Source: Gammaproteobacteria bacterium (lineage in GTDB: Bacteria; Pseudomonadota; Gammaproteobacteria; SZUA-229). Taken from it: 32,666 nucleotides of DNA. Made by a program: the position numbers and the translations under genes. Below the pieces are notes generated by a model. That model was given only the letters and a program-made list of their open reading frames with translations. It did not search any database and was not told the DNA's origin. Where the stretch lies: positions 1-32,666 of the forward strand of contig JABDQW010000153.1 of assembly GCA_013042055.1 (NCBI GenBank), in the 5' to 3' direction. How positions within the stretch are numbered: position 1 is the first letter of the stretch; each line of letters begins with the position of its first letter. Shown piece after piece: positions 26,703 to 32,666 of the stretch.

Positions 26703-27932
26703 ATGCTATACCGTTTAGCTGCAGTGACACTTGCCAGCACTTTACTCGTTTCATGTGGTGATGAAAGCCCATTCTCGGATTTCACGACGTCGACCACAAC
26801 GACGACCACCAGCGGTGGCGGCGGCGGTGCTAGTGACGGTGGTACGGCGACCGGCACGGGTACCGGTGGCGGTAGCGCTACTGTCAGCAGCATTGTGCGC
26901 AAGACGCAAATTCCGTTAATCATCCCAGATGGCATGGGAGGTACGGTGAGCGCCTTTTTTGAGTCATTTGATATGGGCAACAGCGATGAATCCATTTCCT
27001 ATATCCTAGGCGATTTAACCAACACGGAGCATGTTTTCAGACCCGATGCCAGCGGGCCGGTTGAACTCTATTCACGACCGTCACCTGAAATCATCGTCAC
27101 GACCACCGCCGGCAATGGTAACAAGATACTGTCACACACTGGTGTCAGAGACGTTATCGACTATTCGAACGGTAACACGCAGGCTATTGGCGTGGCCCTG
27201 GGCGAGAATGTCGACACTATCAGCGACGCCGGTGATATCGTCGCATTTACGTCGAATGCTAACCTGACCTTTGCCAACCCCTCCGGTGTCAATCAGCTGT
27301 TCACGCTGTCGACTGATGGTGCCGATACCTACAATCAAATAACGACGTTCACGGTCAACCACGCGATAGAAACGGTCGTCCTTTCCGGTGATGGGCGTCG
27401 AATATTTTTCAGCTCAGATGACGATGTGCTCCTGGATGGTGGCAACGCTGATGGGTCATACGAAGTCTTCTCGATCAACTCTGATGGCACCGGTCTCGCT
27501 CGATTGTCTGATTTGAATTCGGGGCGGGTTAAGATAACTCGTTCCAGTTCCGACGGCAGTATCCTCGCGCTCGAGATCATGGATCTCAACGGGATCGTTG
27601 GGAAATGGCTCCAAGCCTTTAACACGGCGACCGAAGCGCTATCTGAGATCGCGACCACGCTCCCCGGTGGTGATATCGACTACGACATGTCAGCCGATGG
27701 CAGCAGAGCGGCGTACCTTCGTGCCGGCGCCATCGCCGGCACGTCGGTGATCTATGTTGTCAACACCGACGGCTCCTTGACAACCGATGTGTTGACCGAA
27801 AGCGGGACGATACGCGACCTGCACCTGAATACCGATGGTAGCCAAATTAGCTTCTACAGCAATGTCGTATTCGATACGCCGATTGGCGCTGACGAGCAAA
27901 GCATACAGGTCTATACCATGACCTTGCTGTAG
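26703..27932 (+). CDS. Putative lipoprotein with TolB-like beta-propeller repeats
   Basis: Lipobox LVSC; Thr/Gly-rich linker; repeats such as LSGDGRRIFFSSDDDVL, YDMSADGSRAAYL and HLNTDGSQISFYS. SD gaggg fits ATG at 26703; the ORF opens at 26697. Confidence 0.7.
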   Translation: MLYRLAAVTLASTLLVSCGDESPFSDFTTSTTTTTTSGGGGGASDGGTATGTGTGGGSATVSSIVRKTQIPLIIPDGMGGTVSAFFESFDMGNSDESISYILGDLTNTEHVFRPDASGPVELYSRPSPEIIVTTTAGNGNKILSHTGVRDVIDYSNGNTQAIGVALGENVDTISDAGDIVAFTSNANLTFANPSGVNQLFTLSTDGADTYNQITTFTVNHAIETVVLSGDGRRIFFSSDDDVLLDGGNADGSYEVFSINSDGTGLARLSDLNSGRVKITRSSSDGSILALEIMDLNGIVGKWLQAFNTATEALSEIATTLPGGDIDYDMSADGSRAAYLRAGAIAGTSVIYVVNTDGSLTTDVLTESGTIRDLHLNTDGSQISFYSNVVFDTPIGADEQSIQVYTMTLL

Positions 27933-28050
27933 GTCGTTTGCTCTGATGGTGTGAGATACGCACGTGCTATACGTGCCACCCTGGGATCATCAGGCGCAGT
28001 AGCATGCTGACCACGGCTTAAAGCGATAGCGCTCCTATAATCCTAATCCT

Positions 28051-28076
28051 AATCCTTCATGCAACCTCCGGATTAG
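28051..28076. repeat. Solo C-family TIR end
   Basis: aatccttcatgcaacctccggattag matches 2697-2722 (aatccttcatgcaacatccgagttag) at 23/26. Preceded by overlapping cctaat units. Confidence 0.6.
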
Positions 28077-28263
28077 CAGCACGCGGACTCCGGGCACCGC
28101 GACCTGCCATACTGGTATTTGCGTCATGACTGCTTGTACTGCTGCAACACGGCAGCGAACTTTTCCGCAAACATGTAAAATCAACGATCGCGTATTTGCG
28201 TTATTGAACGGCGTGGATGATTCGCCGTTCGTCATTACAAAGCTCACTAAAAACTGTAAAACC

Positions 28264-31200
28264 GTGTCCGACTTACTCACACTGCCACTGCCAATATCAC
28301 CTTACGAATCTACAAGCTGGTGCCGCCTGTACGGCAGTTCACTGGCGCTGGCCACGGTCGAGGCGGCAAAAAGCCACGACGCCGGCCCAGTAGTGCTGGT
28401 GGTGGATGATCTCGCCCATGCCCATCAACTGAACGCGGAAATCACCTTTTACAGCAGCGAGCAACACCCAATCCTGCACTTGCCTGACTGGGAGACGCTA
28501 CCCTACGACGTGTTCTCACCGCTCCAGGACATCATTTCCGAGCGTCTGAAAACGCTGCATGCCCTGCCGCGTATTCGCTCTGGCACGATTCTGATTCTGC
28601 CGGTCAATGCGTTGCTGCAAAAACTGACGCCGCGCGACTACATCGAGCAAAACGTGCTGATGCTGCGCATCGGCGATACCCTGGATATCGAATCCTTCCG
28701 GCGTCAACTCGAAGCCAGTGGCTACGCCAATGTCTCACAGGTGATGGAACACGGTGAATTCGCGGTCAGGGGTTCGATCGTCGACCTCTACCCTGCCGGC
28801 AGCCACCTGCCCTACCGCATCGACTTGTTCGATGATGAGATTGAATCTATTCGTAGCTTCAATCCGTCGGACCAGCGCACACTGGAGAAGACCGACCGTA
28901 TCGAACTGCTGCCAGCACGCGAGTTTCCAACGGATAAGGAGGCGATCCGGCAATTCCGCGAGCGTTACCGTGAACGCATCGCCGGCGACCCGCTGATCAG
29001 CCAGATCTACAACAACGTCAGTGACGGCCTGATACCTGCCGGTATCGAATATTATTTGCCGCTGTATTTTGACCAAATGGATTGCGTATTCGACTACCTA
29101 CCGAAAAACACCTTGTTCGTTCTTCCGCAACAGCTCGATGCAGATATCGACGATATCTGGCAGAATCTGGCGGAACGCTTTGAACAACGGCGGCACGATG
29201 TTGAACGCCCGATACTGCCACCGGAGACGCTGTTTCTGCAAGCCGACGAAGTCAACCGACGTCTCAACCCGCTGATGAAAGTCGTGACCTCGGTGCACAA
29301 AAGTACCGTCGCGAGCAACAATCTCGAAATCGCTTCGCCGCCCGAGCTGTTGCTGCAGACGCAGGCACAACAGCCGGCGAAAAACTTTGTCGATTACCTG
29401 AATAGCTATCCGGGACGCCTGTTGTTGGTGGCGGAAACCGCCGGGCGCCGCGAAGCCTTGAACGATTTGCTGCGCGACCATCACCTGCACGCCCACCCCT
29501 GTGCGAACTGGCAGGATTTTTTACACAGCGCTGAACAGCTCTGCATCACCGTTGCGGAAATCGGTCACGGTCTATTGCTGCAGCATCCCGCGATCAGCGT
29601 CATCACCGAACCGCAAATCTTCGGCCAACGGGTATCGCAACAACGCCGGCGCAAACGCGCGACGCTCGATTCCGATGCGGTGATCCGCAACTTGACCGAT
29701 CTGCACACCGGCTCGCCTGTGGTACACATCGATTATGGCATTGGGCGCTATCTCGGTTTGCAACAGCTCGACGGCAGCAACGCCATGCAGGCCGAGTACC
29801 TGACCATCGAATACGCCGGCGGCGACAAGCTCTACGTGCCGGTGACGTCGCTGCATTTGATCAGTCGTTACACCGGTGCCTCCGAAGAGACTGCACCGCT
29901 GCACCGCCTCGGCAGCGACCAGTGGCAGCGTGCCAAGAAGAAAGCGGCTCAAAAAGCAGCGGATGTCGCCGCGGAACTGCTCGATGTCCACGCCCGGCGT
30001 GCTGCCACCTCCGGCCACAGCTACGATATTGGCCAGGATGAATACGCCGGCTTCGTATCGGCTTTCCCGTTCGAGGAAACACCTGACCAGGAAAATGCGA
30101 TCAGCAATGTCATCGACGACCTGTCGACGCCGCAGCCAATGGATCGCGTGGTTTGCGGTGACGTCGGTTTCGGTAAGACCGAAGTAGCCATGCGCGCGGC
30201 CTTCATCGTCGCCAACAGCGGCAAGCAGGTCGCTATCCTGGTGCCGACGACGTTGCTGGCGCAACAACATTACCAGAACTTCAAGGACCGTTTCGCCGAC
30301 TGGCCGATACACGTCGAGTGCCTGTCACGCTTTAATACCAAAAAGCGGCAGGACGACATCATCGCTCAGCTCAAGAGCGGCAAGCTTGATATCGTTATTG
30401 GCACCCATAAGTTACTGCAACGCGGTATCGAATTCGACAACCTCGGCCTGATCATCGTCGATGAAGAACACCGCTTCGGCGTGCGCCACAAGGAGAAACT
30501 GAAATCAATGCGTGCCGAGGTCGACATCCTGACCTTAACGGCGACGCCGATTCCGCGAACACTGAATATGTCACTCGCCGGGGTGCGTGACCTGTCGATC
30601 ATCGCCACGCCGCCGCTGCAGCGGCATTCGATCAATACCTTCATCACCGAATGGAACGACGCGTTGATCACCGAAGCCTGTCTGCGCGAAATCAAGCGCG
30701 GCGGCCAGATCTACTTCCTGCACAATGAAGTCAAAACCATCGAGAAAATCGCTGACGACGTCAGAGCGCTCGTACCCGTTGCCCGCGTCGAGGTCGCTCA
30801 TGGGCAGATGCCGGAGAAGCGGCTCGAGCAAGTGATGCTGGACTTCTATCACCAGCGTTTCAATATCCTGGTGTGCACCACCATCATCGAAAGTGGCATC
30901 GATGTGCCCACGGCGAACACGATCATCATCAACCGTGCCGACAAACTTGGTTTGGCGCAGTTACATCAGATCCGTGGCCGCGTTGGCCGCTCGCATCACC
31001 GTGCTTACGCCTACATGGTTGCACCACCGGTGTCGGTACTGACTCAAGACGCAAAGAAACGACTCGATGCGATCGAATCGCTGGAAGACCTTGGTGTTGG
31101 CTTTACCCTGGCCACCCACGACCTCGAGATACGCGGTGCCGGTGAGTTACTCGGTGAGAACCAGAGCGGTCAGATCTCGGAAATCGGTTTCAGTCTGTAC

Positions 31201-31722
31201 ACCGAAATTCTGGAGAAAGCGGTCAACGCGTTGAAGGCCGGCGAAATACCCAATCCGGACGCACCACTCGATGCTGGAATCGAAATCGACCTCGGCATCC
31301 CCGCAGTGATCCCGGATGATTATGTCTACGACGTGCACCTGCGCCTGATCCTGTACAAACGCATCGCCAGCGCCAAATCCAGTATTGAGCTGGACGAACT
31401 CAAGGTCGAATTCATCGACCGTTTCGGCCTGTTGCCGGATGCGACCAGGAATCTGTTCGAGATCACCGAACTGCGGTTGCTGGCCGAACAGATCGGTCTG
31501 GAAAAAATCGACGCCAACGACAGCGGTGCCCGGCTACTGTTCAGCGAAAAACCGAACATCAATCCGGCCAAACTGATCGAGCTGATTCAGACGTCACCGA
31601 AATTGTACAGGTTCAACGGTGCCGATGTACTCAATTTCACCAAAGAACTGCAGCAGGATGCAACGCGTATTCAAGAGATTACGGATGTGCTTCACACGCT
31701 GAGCGAGCAAAAAGCAGCTTGA
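28264..31722 (+). CDS. mfd: Transcription-repair coupling factor
   Basis: UvrB-like N-terminal domain; CGDVGFGKTEVAMRAAF; IVDEEHRFGVRHKEKLK; TLTATPIPRTLNMSL; GRVGRSHHRAYAY. GTG at 28264 (VSDLLTLPLP) is more plausible than the ORF start at 28126. Confidence 0.95.
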   Translation: MSDLLTLPLPISPYESTSWCRLYGSSLALATVEAAKSHDAGPVVLVVDDLAHAHQLNAEITFYSSEQHPILHLPDWETLPYDVFSPLQDIISERLKTLHALPRIRSGTILILPVNALLQKLTPRDYIEQNVLMLRIGDTLDIESFRRQLEASGYANVSQVMEHGEFAVRGSIVDLYPAGSHLPYRIDLFDDEIESIRSFNPSDQRTLEKTDRIELLPAREFPTDKEAIRQFRERYRERIAGDPLISQIYNNVSDGLIPAGIEYYLPLYFDQMDCVFDYLPKNTLFVLPQQLDADIDDIWQNLAERFEQRRHDVERPILPPETLFLQADEVNRRLNPLMKVVTSVHKSTVASNNLEIASPPELLLQTQAQQPAKNFVDYLNSYPGRLLLVAETAGRREALNDLLRDHHLHAHPCANWQDFLHSAEQLCITVAEIGHGLLLQHPAISVITEPQIFGQRVSQQRRRKRATLDSDAVIRNLTDLHTGSPVVHIDYGIGRYLGLQQLDGSNAMQAEYLTIEYAGGDKLYVPVTSLHLISRYTGASEETAPLHRLGSDQWQRAKKKAAQKAADVAAELLDVHARRAATSGHSYDIGQDEYAGFVSAFPFEETPDQENAISNVIDDLSTPQPMDRVVCGDVGFGKTEVAMRAAFIVANSGKQVAILVPTTLLAQQHYQNFKDRFADWPIHVECLSRFNTKKRQDDIIAQLKSGKLDIVIGTHKLLQRGIEFDNLGLIIVDEEHRFGVRHKEKLKSMRAEVDILTLTATPIPRTLNMSLAGVRDLSIIATPPLQRHSINTFITEWNDALITEACLREIKRGGQIYFLHNEVKTIEKIADDVRALVPVARVEVAHGQMPEKRLEQVMLDFYHQRFNILVCTTIIESGIDVPTANTIIINRADKLGLAQLHQIRGRVGRSHHRAYAYMVAPPVSVLTQDAKKRLDAIESLEDLGVGFTLATHDLEIRGAGELLGENQSGQISEIGFSLYTEILEKAVNALKAGEIPNPDAPLDAGIEIDLGIPAVIPDDYVYDVHLRLILYKRIASAKSSIELDELKVEFIDRFGLLPDATRNLFEITELRLLAEQIGLEKIDANDSGARLLFSEKPNINPAKLIELIQTSPKLYRFNGADVLNFTKELQQDATRIQEITDVLHTLSEQKAA

Positions 31723-32666
31723 TCAGCGCTGTCCGCTATTCTCGGCATCTGTTGGCGTAACCACGGTCTGCGCACGAGCGATCTGCTCGTACTTCAGATC
31801 CTGGGCGTCGTACATCGCTCTGAACGCCTTCACCTGGTCCAGTTGATCGTAACTGTAAAGATCCTGCAGGAAGGCGTATTCGATAGTTTGATAATTCAAA
31901 GACACGCTGATGGTCAAATCACCGGTAGCGCCTACCGGGAAGCGATAAGTGATTTCATCACTGCCTCGATTGAAGTCCGTATCTTTGAAAGCCAATCCCT
32001 TGACCGCGACGTCGCCCGGCACTTCGAACTTATCAAAACCTTTGGGCGTCAGACGATTATCCTTAATATAGTAGGCAGAACGCAGCAAGGTATAGGTGAT
32101 GTTACCGTCGGTGTCGCTAACGACTGGCTCGTAGATCTGCACCTGATCAGCTGCGCTAATCACCTCGTAATGCGGCTCATAGGCGGTTGGCTCCGCATCG
32201 CCGTCGGCACCATCAATAGCACCCTCAGCATTGATGCTTCCCGATTCGAATACTACATTGCCGGCGCTGTCGGTCACCTTGAAATGGATCCACATGCGAC
32301 GTGACGGATAGGAGGTTGGTAGTTTATGGCCGGATTCGTTCTGTACTTTGAGCCTCGCCTCCAACATACCATTCGTGACCGCGGCCGACACGATGTCAAT
32401 CGTCGCTGCGCTTTGTAGCATCGCCCGGGCACGCGCGATGGCCAGGTCCATATTCGGACTGATCACATCCAGATCGGCTGCGTTGTCCCGCAACAGCGTC
32501 AACATCGTGGTATTGGCGCCGACGAAGTGATGCCTGGCGAAATCCGCTCTTGCACCCAACCACCACGGCCGACTCGAGATTCTTGCAGTTGTTTTCGGCA
32601 TGTGGCAGTCCTGACAGCTTTGTGGATTGCTACCGGCGTCATCAAAAATAGAGTTTTCCCACTCAG
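31723..32666 (-). CDS. C-terminal part of a multiheme c-type cytochrome (runs off the window)
   Basis: The frame stays open upstream of the listed M at 32601: ...WENSIFDDAGSNPQSCQDCHMPKTTAR..., giving a CxxCH heme motif. Downstream NESGHKLPTSYPSRRMW resembles cytochrome c554-type C-termini. Confidence 0.8.
   Translation of the reverse strand, partial: EWENSIFDDAGSNPQSCQDCHMPKTTARISSRPWWLGARADFARHHFVGANTTMLTLLRDNAADLDVISPNMDLAIARARAMLQSAATIDIVSAAVTNGMLEARLKVQNESGHKLPTSYPSRRMWIHFKVTDSAGNVVFESGSINAEGAIDGADGDAEPTAYEPHYEVISAADQVQIYEPVVSDTDGNITYTLLRSAYYIKDNRLTPKGFDKFEVPGDVAVKGLAFKDTDFNRGSDEITYRFPVGATGDLTISVSLNYQTIEYAFLQDLYSYDQLDQVKAFRAMYDAQDLKYEQIARAQTVVTPTDAENSGQR

Noticed and set aside
29572-30312. 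246-aa minus-strand ORF antisense to mfd
   Set aside because: Overlaps the conserved helicase region of Mfd in antisense; shadow ORF.
1-32666. tRNA, rRNA, integrase, transposase, toxin-antitoxin or defence genes
   Set aside because: None recognised on either strand by eye or in the ORF translations.

Overview
This 32.7 kb window is a chromosomal segment of a gammaproteobacterium-like genome, judged from the kdsD-kdsC-lptC-lptA-lptB-rpoN-hpf-ptsN gene order. Most of it is recognisable housekeeping. In order it holds: an HtrA/DegQ protease; a PQQ-type sugar dehydrogenase fused to a c-type cytochrome region; the pyruvate dehydrogenase operon (aceE-aceF-lpdA); argG; a regulatory-type PTS cluster (ptsI, HPr, EIIA-Man, rapZ, hprK, ptsN) joined to hpf, rpoN, lptBAC, kdsC and kdsD; a divergent mlaFEDC operon; a TolB-like lipoprotein; mfd; and the C-terminal part of a multiheme cytochrome running off the right edge. 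I saw no transposase, CRISPR array, tRNA, rRNA or obvious defence/toxin system. The unexplained signal is in the intergenic spaces, which hold several repeat families. The best lead is a set of TIR-bounded elements. Two of them (2471-2722 and 26317-26565) have different sequences but almost the same layout: a 22-23 bp TIR, an 83-84 nt spacer, a 122 nt imperfect hairpin with a TAGC-tetraloop-GCTA apex, and a 22-23 bp TIR. Other leads are a 17-bp-period operator-like array near the left end and a truncated-looking small membrane ORF between inverted repeat copies. All homology calls are from memory of family motifs; no search was run.
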